Shown piece by piece: positions 11,983 through 23,109 of a DNA stretch of 64,000 nucleotides (positions within the stretch are counted from its first letter, which is position 1; each line of letters begins with the position of its first letter). Below the pieces are notes generated by a model. That model saw nothing but the letters and a program-made list of their open reading frames with translations, ran no database searches and was not told where the DNA came from. Origin of the DNA: Gordionus sp. m RMFG-2023 (taxonomy: Eukaryota; Nematomorpha; Gordioida; Chordodea; Parachordodidae). The position numbers were made by a program, and so were the translations under genes. The DNA lies in NCBI RefSeq assembly GCF_954871325.1, contig NC_088777.1, positions 27,505,366 through 27,569,365 on the forward strand, in the 5' to 3' direction.

Positions 11983-12234
11983 ATTAAATGGAAGTCATTT
12001 AAATGTTAGTCCTATTAATTATTTCTTTATGTTTTTTTACAAAAATCTCAATTTTATTTACTAAATGTGTAATATCAATAAAGAAATTTAATAATTTCAA
12101 AAAAAATTAACAACCAATATTTACCGATTTTTTTGGTGGACAATTTATCACATTATAAGGTACACATATTATTTTGGCTAAGTTTTTAAAAATAGACCAA
12201 AATCGGTCGTTAAACATTTTGATTTGAATCTATA

Positions 12235-12475
12235 AAGAGAGGTCTACTTTTCTTTAAGATTTTGCTAATTCATCAAGAATTAAATTTTTATCTAGAATCA
12301 AATTTTTATCTAGAATAATCTTATAAATATTTAATAGTAATCCATAGATTTTTCACTAGTAGTATTTCTTAAATAGGTTTTTAAACTTGAAAAAGACCTT
12401 TCATTAATGCAGGTACTAATTGGTAATGTAGCTAAAATAATTAATAATGTTTCAATATTAGGAACCTAAATTGCA
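12235..12475 (-). pseudogene. ZMYM-type hAT transposase C-terminal relic
   Basis: Minus-strand frames read ATLPISTCINERSFSSLK followed by TYLRNTTSEKSMD and, after a gap, ILDELAKS. This parallels the C-terminus of the hAT at 17.2-17.4 kb (TLPISTATNERTFSSLRR, then EIIEKLAHSQRRLD). Stops and indels are present. Confidence 0.7.
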
Positions 12476-12479
12476 ATTA

Positions 12480-13140
12480 CATTTTTTGGTCTCAAAGAAT
12501 ACTCTGTTCTGTAAGGATTACGAAAATCAGAAATAACTTATGATCTGAGCTTACTATATTGAAATTTTCCTAATATCCTCTCGTGTTTCAAGCGTAATCA
12601 ATTAGACTCAACCAGCAAAAGAAAAAAAAATTTAAATAAAAATATGGCTAATAAATCTTTCCTTTAATTTAAATAAAAATGTATCAGTAAGATGAATAAA
12701 AATGTTTATTTTATAAAAATCCTAGACCTGTGCGCCGATGTCTCAATCAACGGCGGCATTTTTTTTTAATTTTTTTATCGGCGTTTGGCAGCGCGCCGAT
12801 TTTGCCGCCTCCTACTAAATTGTCGGCTGCGGCGGCGCAATATTTATTTTAAATTTATTATCCTTTAGCCACTGTTGAAAAACGAAGATATTATAATTAA
12901 ATAGTAAACATGAGCGTCAAGAATTTAAAAACAATATTGTGATTATTGAAAGTTAATAAAAACATAAATATTTAATAAAACCTATACAATAAGTTTAATC
13001 TATTTATTTTTTCAACTTTTAGGTAGAGATATCACCATCTAATTTTATCATCTAACTCAATCTACCCATGGGAAAATTCAAGAATTAGGATTAGAATCAA
13101 CATAACGATCCATCGTTATGTTTATTTGCAGAAATGATCG
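12480..13140. other. Gene-free stretch with a GC-rich island
   Basis: No gene seen. Positions 12725-12845 form an unusually GC-rich patch with repeated cggcg/gccgcc words in both orientations, possibly a transposon end. Confidence 0.4.
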
Positions 13141-13149
13141 ACGGATAAG

Positions 13150-13500
13150 CATTCTTAACTGTGCATGATGTCAAACGAAGGATGGAATATTTAAAGACGG
13201 TTGTATCAGATGAAAATAGAGAATTATTGTTATATTTTGATAAAAATTATGTGAATGGAGAGTTAATAAATGTAAAAAACTCGCAAAGGCAAGTAGAGCC
13301 ATTGTTTCCACCTAAAACATGAAATGTATTCAGAGTTACGATTGCTGGGGAAAATCCAACACATAATGTATGTGAAGGGTGGAATAATCGATTTCTGCAT
13401 ATTATAGGTCACAATAAATCATGGCAACTAAGCAAAAAAATGAGGATGGAAATAGCCGTCGATATGGGCAAAATCAGCCAATGGAGTATTGAGACCTGCA
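13150..13500 (+). pseudogene. MULE-type transposase C-terminal fragment
   Basis: A single frame with one stop gives VEPLFPPKT, stop, NVFRVTIAGENPTHNVCEGW, then NNRFLHIIGHNKSWQLSK. This matches the C-terminal region common in MULE-derived proteins (FPxxxWNxYxxxLxxxPRTNNxxEGWHxxFxxxxGxxHPSIW). The TGA stands where the family has the Trp of the WNV motif, consistent with a one-base TGG to TGA change. The DDE core is not found upstream. Confidence 0.6.
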
Positions 13501-14320
13501 CTCCCAAAAAAATCATAGTTACATGACAAAAGGGACTTACCTAATTTTCTCTATTCAATTGGATAACATATAGATATACGTTCTAGAATTGTTTCATTTG
13601 AATAGTATAATTTCGATTGTTTCATATATCATTTTAATAAAATATAATTATTTATTTTCTGTAAATTAAAAAAATTCATAAGCAAAATAATAATTGTAAG
13701 ATTTGAAACATATAATATTCAGTGCTGATAATCCTCTGAAATAGATGTTTTTTGATTAAAATGGTCCATTTTTTATTACTTTAGGGAGTATTTAATTTAA
13801 ATTGGGCAGTTAAAAAAATATAATTTAGCAAGTTTTATATTGATTTGGTATTCAGCCAGTTAAATTCTTATAATTGACATTAAATACTTCATTAAAATAA
13901 TTTTTATCATATAGAGATGACCAAGTTTAATTTCAAATTTCCTATAGAATTTATATATATAATTATATCATTCAAGCGCCAGTCATTAGCATAGAAAACA
14001 AAAAGGACGCTATTTAAGAGTTAGTAAAGGCCATGCTATTATTTTTGCTAACTAATGGCAAATATCAAATTTGTGATAAAGAACACAATATATTTTATAT
14101 TCTAAAAATTATCATATCAGAAAAAGATTTCACATATAGCATAACAAAATTATACCAATTGAAAAATGGCTCACTATTTTTGAAGGAAATTGTGAAAAGC
14201 CTCTTATCATATTTCTAAAAACTTCATGGAAATGAATAATAATTTGTGAAAAAATAATAATTTTTTTAAAATAAATTTAATTTTCCATAAATATTTAAAA
14301 GTTGATAAAAATGTGTAAAA
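13500..14320. other. AT-rich stretch, nothing recognised
   Basis: No coding, RNA or repeat signal that I can support. Confidence 0.5.
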
Positions 14321-15173
14321 GTGAACTACATTGGCGTACGCAGCGGGGGGGGGGGGCAGAGAGACAAATCCCCCCCCCCCCCCAAAGCCAAAATGCAGAT
14401 GCCGGACATATTTTCAAAAATATTATTTTTTATATTTTTATATTTTATTATATTTATTCATATCTATTTCTTTTTAAATTTTTATATTATTACCTTTTTC
14501 ATTTACTAATTTACTTTATCAATTAATTTCATTTTCAAGTTTTCCTTGTGGCGTAATATTTATCTATTATTTTTAAATTTCCCGGTATTATAATTTTCAA
14601 ATTTCTAGTCATGGATATTAGACTTTTTTTAAAAAACGCTGAAGGTGAAAATCATGCCAAAAAGCAAAAAAGTATAGTATAATAATTTAATAATATTTTA
14701 ATTTAAAAATATTTTTAGCAATTAAACCCCCCCCCCCATAATAGCTAATAATTAAAGAATTGTTGAAAAAATAATAGATAGTCAGCATATAGAGCCATCT
14801 AAAGGTCAGTTATTCTAAAAATATATTTGGTATTTAATAAATAATTTTACATTTTTATGTAAATAAATAATTATACATTTTTATGTACTTTTGGAGATTT
14901 TTTTAAACACCTACTTTGAAAATGAAATGTTAATTTAATTATGTAATAATAAAATAACTGAATTTTTTAAGATTCAGCATAAGATTATTTTGAAGAACCT
15001 TGTAAGGTATTTAATTTAGTAAAAGAATGAGATTGCAACAATGTGCAGCAATCATTTTTTTAAAAATAATTTTAATTTAATAACTAGAGTACAATGATCA
15101 TCCATATGATATAGCCAATTTTTTAGATAAAGATAATATTAGCCTAGAAGAAAGACATATACTTCTTAAAAAG

Positions 15174-15218
15174 GTATATATTAAAGATGCCTATGATAAA
15201 TATTTTATTTAATAATAG
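15174..15218 (+). other. Intron 1 of hAT transposase (45 bp)
   Basis: Starts gtatat and ends aatag. Removing it joins HILLKK to IYIPPLNFQYPQ in phase 0 and removes in-frame stops. Confidence 0.7.
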
Positions 15219-16070
15219 ATTTATATTCCACCCCTTAATTTTCAATATCCCCAAACTTTATGTGCTAATCGAAAGTTAAAATTTCAAAATAGCTATTTTA
15301 CAAGGTGGTTATGGCTAGCACACTCCATCCGAAACAGTGGAGCATATTGCAAAATATGTGTCCTGTTTGGACCACGATATGCTGGCATAAATCTAGTTAA
15401 GCTTAACACTCTTGTTAAGACTCCTTTCAATAAATACAAAGATGCGGGGGAGATTTTTGACAATCATCAGAAAACAAATTATCACAAAAGCTGTGAATTG
15501 ATGATTTCCTCAAAAGAATCAATTCAAAAGGGGGATATGATTCCCATTTCAGCAATAATTGATAAAAATAGGATTAAAATTGCAAAAGAAAATAGAGGCA
15601 AGATAAAACTAACTATTGAGGCTATTTTATATTGTGGCTTGCAAGGCCTAGCACTTCGTGGCCACAGGGATTCAGGAAGCTTAAATTTTAATAATAATGA
15701 TAACGAAGGTAATTTCCGTGGACTTTTAAAATTTAAAGCATTAGGAGATCCTGTATTAATGGAGAGCCTCATTAGTACCAATAAAAATGCTACTTATCTC
15801 AGCCCTAGGAATCAAAATGAGATAATTGATATTTGCAACAATATCATTTTAGAAAAATTGATTGTTGAAATCAATTCTGCCCCATGCTTCTCAATTTTGG
15901 CAGATGAGACCACGGACATTGCTGGCATTGAGCAGATGTCGTTGTGTGCGCGATATGTAGATACTCATAAAAACATTATCAAGGAAATGTTTCTCCAATT
16001 TATTCCTGTTTCAAGCATGACTGGGTCTGCTTTAGCTGATATAATATTTGTGAATCTTAAAAAATTAAAA

Positions 16071-16112
16071 GTAATAATTAATCTTATTATATAATTATTT
16101 TCAAAAATATAG
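16071..16112 (+). other. Intron 2 of hAT transposase (42 bp)
   Basis: Starts gtaata and ends atatag. Removal joins NLKKLK to LNINMIRGQGYDGA in phase 0, restoring the conserved GQGYDGA block. Confidence 0.85.
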
Positions 16113-16293
16113 CTAAATATAAATATGATACGTGGGCAAGGGTATGATGGAGCACGTGCAATGATACAATTCAATGGGCTTCAGGCATTTATTAAAAAAA
16201 AATGCCCCGCTATATATTTCCACTGTGCTGCCCATTCACTCAACTTAGCAATATCGGATTCATGTTCTTTACCATTGATATCAAATTGCTTAG

Positions 16294-16334
16294 GTTTTTA
16301 ATTATTAAAATTAAATTTTCTATATTTATATCAG
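16294..16334 (+). other. Intron 3 of hAT transposase (41 bp)
   Basis: Starts gttttt and ends atcag. Removal joins SNCLG to KISSIYEMFRYPKRQ in phase 1, as in related hAT proteins. Confidence 0.85.
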
Positions 16335-17906
16335 GTAAAATATCTAGCATCTATGAGATGTTTAGATACCCCAAGCGTCAAAATATTTTGAACAGAATTA
16401 TATCTGAAACTCCTGGCCCAACAAGGAGAAAAAATTGCAAAAAGCTTGTCCAACAAGATGGAGTCTTCGACATCAAGCAGTAAGAGCTTTTATCGAGTTA
16501 AAAGATCCGATTATTAATGCTCTTACAGAAATATCACAATGGTCTGAAAGAGATATTTCTTCAGAAGCAAGCAAGTTACTGGATTCAATACTTATACCAA
16601 ATTTTTTTTTTCGCATTAGAATGTATTAATAAATTATTTAATTATACAACTATTTTATGTAATAGTTTTCAAAAACCTGATATTGATTTGATTGAGATGA
16701 TGAGAATAGCAGAGACAATTTTATTAGAACTCAAAGAAATTAGAGCTAATGCTGATGAGGAATTTCATATTTTATATGTTAATGTTGAATCAAAAGCAGA
16801 GCTATATGAGTTCAATATTTGTCTCCCTCGACCTGCAGTAAGGCAAACTTATCGTCCAAATATTAATATAGGGTCAATAGAAGAATATTATAAAATAAAT
16901 GTCTTTATACCTCTTTTGGATACATTTATAACCCAATAAATGAAAGGTTTTTAAATCATCAAGAAGCACTTATTAATCTGCAGATATTACTTCCGCAAAA
17001 GCCCTCTGAACCTTTTTCAGATGGTGATAGAAAAAAAATAAAATATTTGAAAGATTTTTATCATGAAGACATTAATGTATATCATAATGCTTTATTAGCT
17101 GAATGCCAACTATGGTATAAAAGATTAACTATGGTTGATATAGTCCCAAAAAATGCTATGGATGCTTTGCATCATTTCAAACATCTTTTAGATTATTTTC
17201 CCAATATATTGAAATTATTATATATATTAGCAACTCTTCCCATTAGTACTGCAACTAATGAGAGAACATTCTCTTCTTTAAGAAGATTAAAAACGTACCT
17301 AAGAAGTACAACTTCTGATAGTAGGTTGAATGGTCTGGCCCTTTTGAATATTCATAGGCATTTGACGCCAAACACGGATGAGATAATTGAAAAATTAGCC
17401 CACTCCCAACGAAGATTGGATTTTACATTATAAAAATATAATGTTTCTATAATATTTTTTGTGCTATCATTTTTTAATGTCTTATATATTTTTCTTTTAC
17501 ATAAAAAATATAATTATTGATATTTCCAACATTTAGATTTTTTATACCTTATAAATAAATTTTAAAGGCTCAAAAAAATTTAAATTTCTATTATGGATTA
17601 TTTATTTTATAGTCATCATATCCTGGTTATATCCACTTAATATTTTATAATTCAGATTTATTTAAATTATTTATATGCCGCCGGTTATATCCGTCTAATA
17701 TTTTTTAAATCAAATTTATTTTTATATACCGGTTTATATATTTAATTTTTTATAATTCATATTAATTTAAATTTGTATATTAGAAATAGTTATTAGTCCT
17801 AATAAATTTATGCTTGACATTTTTAAATAACAATAATTTTATTTTAAAAAATTTAATTATCCCCCCCCCCCCACACCAAATTCCTGCGTACGCTACTGGT
17901 GAACTA

Positions 17907-18280
17907 GATTTATTAACCTTTCGTTTAATTATTTAAAACCTCAAATCTTCGAGGGAATTTGAATTTAAAAAACATTTTGATTTAATTAAAGCATTGCAGA
18001 TCCTGGTCAAAAAATGGTATGTTTATAAATCCGGGCCAAAATAAAAAATTTGAGCTGGCCATTATCATTACCTTAGCGTATAATAATATTTTGTATAATA
18101 TCACGGAGATTAGGTATCCAATTCGTTTATTTTATATATATTATTTTGTTTAATATTCACCAAACCTTTGTTCGGGATAAAGCCATAACATTATACATTA
18201 TATTGGTTCCCGTGGAATTAATTTCCGGTTATTCCGGAAATTTTTTTTCTGGGAATTATTTTACTAGATTCAATGAATTG
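17907..18280. other. Spacer without recognised features
   Basis: AT-rich sequence between the hAT and the LINE relic. Nothing supported. Confidence 0.5.
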
Positions 18281-19925
18281 TTTCTAAAACGCTTGCAGTG
18301 CAAAGAGTGACGACACTTAGATTTGACCGATGTTTGACAATATGGTGATAGTGTGTCACTATATCGCAATTGAGTCTGATCAATGGCATAACATAGCTCA
18401 CGTTGCTTAGGAGCTGGTCAAGATTTCGTGATGAGAAATTCTTGAGAAATTTGTAGCCACCTGCTGCGGAATGGAGAAGAGTAAAGAATGGTCCTCAGGT
18501 TGGCTCCCCCATTTTAGGTATGCAACGCAGTTGCAAACTATAGCAAGCAGTTGCCAACGCCGATAGGATAGACTAATGAGAGAGATTTTGAGTGATCAAT
18601 TGCTTGCAGTAGCAATGTTGGTAAGGTAGCCTGTAATCAAGATAGATCCCAAATTAAAGATTGAGTATATCTTCTGTGAGGCTCTTAATCTCAAGCACAT
18701 CATATTGGAAGATTCGCGACTATCAGAGTGTATATAAAATTCTAGAAATTAGAAGGCATTTCTTCAATAGGAAGAAAGCTTGGTGGGCTGGGAGGTGCGA
18801 TAGTGTATAGAGCATTGAAATATTGGCAAAGAACTTGATAAAGGACTCGTCTTTACCTATTGGAGATTTGAGATGTATCAAAGAGTAAAAGGTGTTTGAT
18901 TAAACATAAGATCGTTGTTAAGGTCAATGATTCCAAGGGTTGCAATATTATCCTAAACCAGTGTAGGATGGGACGCATTCCAATATAATTGGTAAGTTTG
19001 ACGAATATGGAATTAAAGTTTTAATGTTGACAAAAGCTGCTCTATTTTATCAATACATCTTGTTCCCTGTCAGACCAAACCCAGGAACTTTTAATGCTTG
19101 TTAATTTATGCAGTGGATTGGCAATAACATGCAATATGGTAAAAATCTCTCTTGTTAATTCCCAAGTCCTAAAAAAGATCGCAATTGGTGTATATTCTTA
19201 GGATTTGGTATCCTTCGAATAGCATCTATTTTTTCTTTCACTGGGTGCATTCCATTTTTATCTATTACAAATCCTGGAAAAGAAGCTGATTCTTTTAAAA
19301 AACGTATTTTCGCCCATTTTGCCTTCATACCAACCTTTTTTAATTTCATTAATTTCACATTGTTTAAATGTTCTACATCATTTTTTCCCGATATGATAAT
19401 ATTGTCCAGGTATATTCCTGTCATTTGGCAGTCCTGTAATAGATTATCTATATCGTTGGAAAATAGTCGGCCCACTAAAAATGCCGAAAGTCCCAAACTG
19501 CTCTTGCTGGCTTTTATTATCTTGATTGCCTTCATCACTTCATATGGTGGGAATCCTAGTATACAGTCGTCGATATATCAATTTTAAAGATTAAGCTTGC
19601 ATTGGTCCTTTATGTCTCGTATCAAGCTATTAATGACCAGACAGAACAAAAGGGAACCGAGATGGTCACCTTGTTATATTCCATAGCTAGAAGGAGTCAA
19701 TTTATCTCCAAATTGAAGGCGCAAGAGACTAGCAGCAATCGAAGATAAATTGCGATTCTGGGTAGAGAGTGAGAATAGGATTTTGAAACGCGCTCCGCCT
19801 TTGATGGTTAAAGGAGTTCGAAAAGTCTATTTTAACTAGGATATCGTCACTGGGGTCTGTTTGTAAATACATCCAAGTCATGTGAAGGGATACCACACAC
19901 AGGTGACTGGATATCGTGAACAATA
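18280..19925 (-). mobile_element. LINE reverse-transcriptase relic interrupted by gypsy sequence
   Basis: Minus-strand frames at 19925-19500 read DILVKIDFSNSFNHQRRSAF, a QGDHLGSLLFCLVINS block and DDCILGFPPYEVMKAIKI. These are RT domains of a non-LTR retrotransposon different from the RTE family elsewhere in the window. The thumb and C-terminal-like part resumes at 18940-18280 (for example LLKKCLLISRILYTL). Between them, 18945-19497 is a gypsy RT fragment that does not belong to the LINE. Frameshifts and stops are frequent. The LINE appears to sit against the 3' LTR remnant of gypsy A. Confidence 0.65.
18945..19497 (-). repeat. Copy of gypsy A RT/RNase H segment (duplicate of 21728-22276)
   Basis: About 550 bp is nearly identical to 21728-22276 (single-base changes such as aagtttgacgaata/aaatttgacgaata). 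It encodes NLLQDCQMTGIYLDNIIISG, the RT YxDD region with the last Asp changed to Asn, then the RT thumb and the start of RNase H. Both edges are abrupt: one joins LINE RT sequence at about 19497, the other meets LINE sequence at a ttgcaatat motif shared with the gypsy locus. Confidence 0.85.
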
Positions 19926-19929
19926 TTCT

Positions 19930-20090
19930 GCTTACTACTTTATTGAATTAGACTACATATGACTTTATTATTGCATTCACTAGAAAATATAAAATGTCAA
20001 TCATCATGATGATATAATCTAAATAGAATGTAATATAAAATGTATGAATTATAATAATATCTTATATAGTATTTATCACATTTCCTCACA
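19930..20090 (-). repeat. Remnant of gypsy A 3' LTR
   Basis: On the minus strand it begins TGTGAGGAAATGTGATAAAT, shortly downstream of a purine-containing tract after the integrase region. It holds a tatataag box-like sequence and an aataaag polyadenylation-like signal. The far end is cut by the LINE relic. Confidence 0.6.
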
Positions 20091-20198
20091 CTTAAGATTT
20101 AAAATCTCCTCAATCAGACGATGTGTAGGCTTCCTCAATTGTTGTGATTTACCCCTCATTGTTGTTTCTAGTTCTCGGGGTAATAAAAACATATTCTG

Positions 20199-20670
20199 TT
20201 GACCCGAATTTTCATCAGTCTTTTCCGTTACGCCGTTATCTCTCTCTCTATAGCTGATCCTTCTACATTTTCCAAATTCTCAATTATTTCTGACTACGTA
20301 ATTTCTTCAATTTCTTCCTCACTCCCTGACCTCTCCATTTCTTTTGTTACATCCAATTCACGCTGCCTTATCGTTCTATCCTTACTTTCTACGAAATAGG
20401 AATATCTACCAGTTCTGGATTTTATAATTCCTCCTCTCCAACCTGAATTGATTTCATTATGTCCCCATACAGGTTGTGGGGTTTCGAATTCCCTCATTTG
20501 AATGTGTTCATCGTGCGCTGTCTCGTTCTATCCTTACTTTCTACGAAATAGGAATATCTACCAGTTCTGGATTTTATAATTCCTCCTCTCCAACCTGAAT
20601 TGATTTCATTATGTCCCCATACAGGTTGTGGGGTTTCGAATTCCCTCATTTAAATGTGTTCATCGTGCGC
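20199..20670 (-). pseudogene. Gypsy A integrase C-terminal region with 157-bp duplication
   Basis: Minus-strand codons give ETPQPVWGHNEINSGWRGGI and SRTGRYSYFVESKDRTIRQR, the GPY/F-like C-terminal module that follows the integrase core in many Ty3 elements. A segment of about 157 bp (20366-20520) is repeated directly at 20523-20670, almost identically, duplicating this module. An acidic, Glu-rich tail follows. Confidence 0.75.
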
Positions 20671-20777
20671 TGTCTTTTGTCATATATTAAATTATTCCAT
20701 CTCATTCTGATATATATGGTAACCAATCTAATCCAGTTTTTAGATTGCCGCCCAAAAATAATTTTGCAGGTGAACGT

Positions 20778-21260
20778 CTAATTGATTGGTGCTAGCCCTT
20801 TCTGTATGTTATCAATTTCCTCTGTCTCTCTAATATTTTTTCTAGTGGCAAAATATCGACTCTTAAGTGTTCGTATTGTTCTTTCAGCTAAACCATTCGT
20901 TTTGGGATGGTAAGATGTTGAATATGTTAATTTAATATTTTTCTTTAAACAGAATTTTCGAAATTCTCCAGAAATATGAGGGCCATTATCTGGCACAATT
21001 TGTCTTGGTGCTCCAAAACGTGCTCATTGTTGACTTGGTCTCTCTCATCGGCATCTATGAATGACTGCACTATGTGCATCAACTCAAACTAACCATGAAT
21101 ACGAATCGATAGATCCCGCGAAATCTAGATGAATGAGTCCCCATGGCATATTAGAGATGTTCCACGAATATAAAGGAGCTCCTTTATTATCGACCGGTTA
21201 CTTTAACATGGCATATATTGATGAACATGTTGTTCGATGTCTTTATCGCAAGGTAACCAA
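20778..21260 (-). pseudogene. Gypsy A integrase core
   Basis: Minus-strand frames show MPWGLIHLDFAGSIDSYSW with the first catalytic Asp (about 21150), and MPDNGPHISGEFRKFCLKKN with the second (20996). The glutamate lies in YHPKTNGLAERTIRTLKSR (about 20890). Frame changes fall between the first and second Asp. The fold is that of Ty3 integrases, which insert the cDNA. Confidence 0.85.
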
Positions 21261-21561
21261 CAATACATTCTAAAAATTGATCCATAACATTTATTCCTGG
21301 ATACCCTCTGTGTATAATAGTAAATAGTGATTTACTCAACGCGGTTGGAATTACCAACTTTCCATTCCATTCAATGACATCACGATCTATTGTAAATTCC
21401 TCGCTACGATTATTAAAACAAATTAACTCTGCATCATTTTTCGCATCAAACCCTATCCATCCTCACTCAATGTTTTTAATTACTTTATTTAGCAATCTAT
21501 CTTTCCTTGTTTTTTTCTGGAGTTTAACTTGAAGAAGATTTATATCGAGCAAATTTATAGC

Positions 21562-21771
21562 TCAAATTTTTGATGCATGTTTCTGATCGTTATTTGACTC
21601 CATACTTGCTACTGGCAGTTTAGATAATGTATCAGCCATTATGTTTTCCTTTCCTGGACGATAAATCAAATCATATGCTGACATTTTCCGTGGCCAGCGC
21701 GTTATTCGACAAAGGCTAGTTATCTGTTTGCAATATAATCCTAAACCAGTGTAGGATGGGACGCATTCCAA
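21562..21771 (-). pseudogene. Gypsy A RNase H: first and last pieces, middle deleted
   Basis: The 69-codon frame starts PSYTGLGLYC, the start of RNase H, then jumps to RITRWPRKMSAYDLIYRPGK and ENIMADTLSKLP, its end. About 100 residues between them are missing. The deletion point coincides with the edge of the segment duplicated at 18945-19497. Confidence 0.75.
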
Positions 21772-22044
21772 TATAATTGGTAAATTTGACGAATACGGAA
21801 TTAAAGTTTTAATGTTGACAAAAGCTGCTCTATTTTATCAATACATCTTGTTCCCTGTCAGACCAAACCCAGGAACTTTTAATGCTTGTTAATTTATGCA
21901 GTGGATTGGCAATAACATGCAATATGGTAAAAATCTCTCTTGTTAATTCCCAAGTCCTAAAAAAGATCGCAATTGGTGTATATTCTTAGGATTTGGTATC
22001 CTTCGAATAGCATCTATTTTTTCTTTCACTGGGTGCATTCCATT

Positions 22045-22690
22045 TTATCTATTACAAATCCTGGAAAAGAAGCTGATTCTTTTAAAAAAACGTATTTTCG
22101 CCCATTTTGCCTTCATGCCAACCTTTTTTAATTTCATTAATTTCACATTGTTTAAATGTTCTACATCATTTTTTCCCGATATGATAATATTGTCCAGGTA
22201 TATTCCTGTCATTTGGCAGTCCTGTAATAGATTATCTATATCGTTGGAAAATAGTCGGCCCACTAAAAATGCTGAAAGGCATACATTGATATCGAAAATA
22301 ATCAATATGGGATGTAATAGTTTTAGGTATTCCTTTGAGCTCACTTTTATTGGTAGCTGCTAATAAGCATCTTTTAAATTATTGACAGTAAATTTCAACG
22401 CCCCTTCTAATTTGGCCAATAGGTCATCCACAGTTGGTATTATATGGTAATCATATAAGATAAATAGGTTAAATGTAACCTTAAAATCCGCATAAATCCT
22501 GAATTGTCCATTTGTTTTGCGCAAGTTTATGTCGTCATATTCAATCTCCTTGAATATTCCTGATTTAATCAATCTATCAAGTTCTATTTCAATTGGTTTT
22601 CGTAATGGAAAAGGTATTCTATAGACTCGGCCTTGCTGCCTCACTCAGATATATGCTAACTAACATATCATTCACTCTTCTATGTTTATC
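22045..22690 (-). pseudogene. Gypsy A reverse transcriptase
   Basis: Minus-strand frames give YRIPFPLRKPIEIELDRLIK, GIFKEIEYDD and TNGQFRIYADFKVTFN (fingers and palm, first catalytic Asp region), then HIDYFRYQCMPF and IYLDNIIISGKNDVEHL. The catalytic YxDD is YLDN here, so the last Asp is lost. One frameshift separates the two halves near 22270-22350. Confidence 0.88.
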
Positions 22691-23109
22691 ATCGAAAACA
22701 CTGACAAATTCTGTCATCATGACATCAATTTGTTTATCAATTGCTATAACATCTTTACTTGTGATACTGCGTATGGTACCTTGTCGTGGAATTTTTTTTT
22801 AAATGCCAGTATCCATGGTAGTTCAAATATTGCCAGGGTTGCCCAGTGGGTTATGATGTATGCTTGGAAACAGAAGGTCTCAGGTTCAATCTGGTAAGGA
22901 ACGTAAAGTTTTCAGGTTTATCTTCGATGACTGATGTGTAAAGACATATAATAAGATAAATTCCGGAGCTTAGAGATGACACCCTGGTCACCGACAGGCT
23001 TGGACAGCCAGGTTCTAAACTTATCCAATAAACAAAATGAAGGAAACGAATGAATATGAATATATAGGCTAGGGCGTTTCCTACAAGCGACGTGCAGGGT
23101 GTAGACCTC

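Larger units (their letters stand above)
9223..12240. repeat. Tandem segmental duplication, second copy split by hAT
   Basis: Unit 1 (9223 to about 9700) and unit 2 (9728-10075 plus 11983-12240) share the array head, the array, the ctaatacagctgcaattt tail, gatgattaaat, then gttagtcctattaattattt and the following ~200 bp including tttggtggac and acattataaggta. Unit 2 carries the hAT insertion at 10076-11982; unit 1 is the empty version. Confidence 0.85.
15093..17433 (+). pseudogene. hAT transposase (ZMYM-type), four exons, frameshifted
   Basis: Exons inferred by frame continuity and GT-AG borders: about 15093-15173, 15219-16070, 16113-16293, and 16335 onward. Exon 2 (284 codons) carries a TTF-type zinc finger (GAYCKICVLFGPR, later NYHKSC) and the catalytic-domain start (SILADETTDIAGIEQMS). 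Exon 3 has MIRGQGYDGARAM and YFHCAAHSLNLAIS, both classic hAT motifs. Exon 4 has CPTRWSLRHQAVRAF and ends with the dimerisation region (TNERTFSSLRRLKTYLR). Exon 4 has three frameshifts, near 16430, in the poly-T at about 16605, and near 16935, so this copy is dead. The first exon's true start is uncertain. Confidence 0.88.
14329..17898 (+). mobile_element. hAT transposon, ZMYM/TTF type, with poly-G/C ends
   Basis: Perfect 8-bp target duplication GTGAACTA at 14321-14328 and 17899-17906. The termini are CATTGGCGTACGCAG on the left and, reverse-complemented, CAGTAGCGTACGCAG on the right. Long G or C runs follow each terminus. The element is 3570 bp and contains an almost complete but frameshifted transposase gene on the + strand. 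Confidence 0.93.

Noticed and set aside
14302-14526. 74- and 62-codon frames through the G and C runs at the hAT end
   Set aside because: Translation of poly-G/poly-C and AT-rich terminal sequence; inside the hAT left end and not the transposase.
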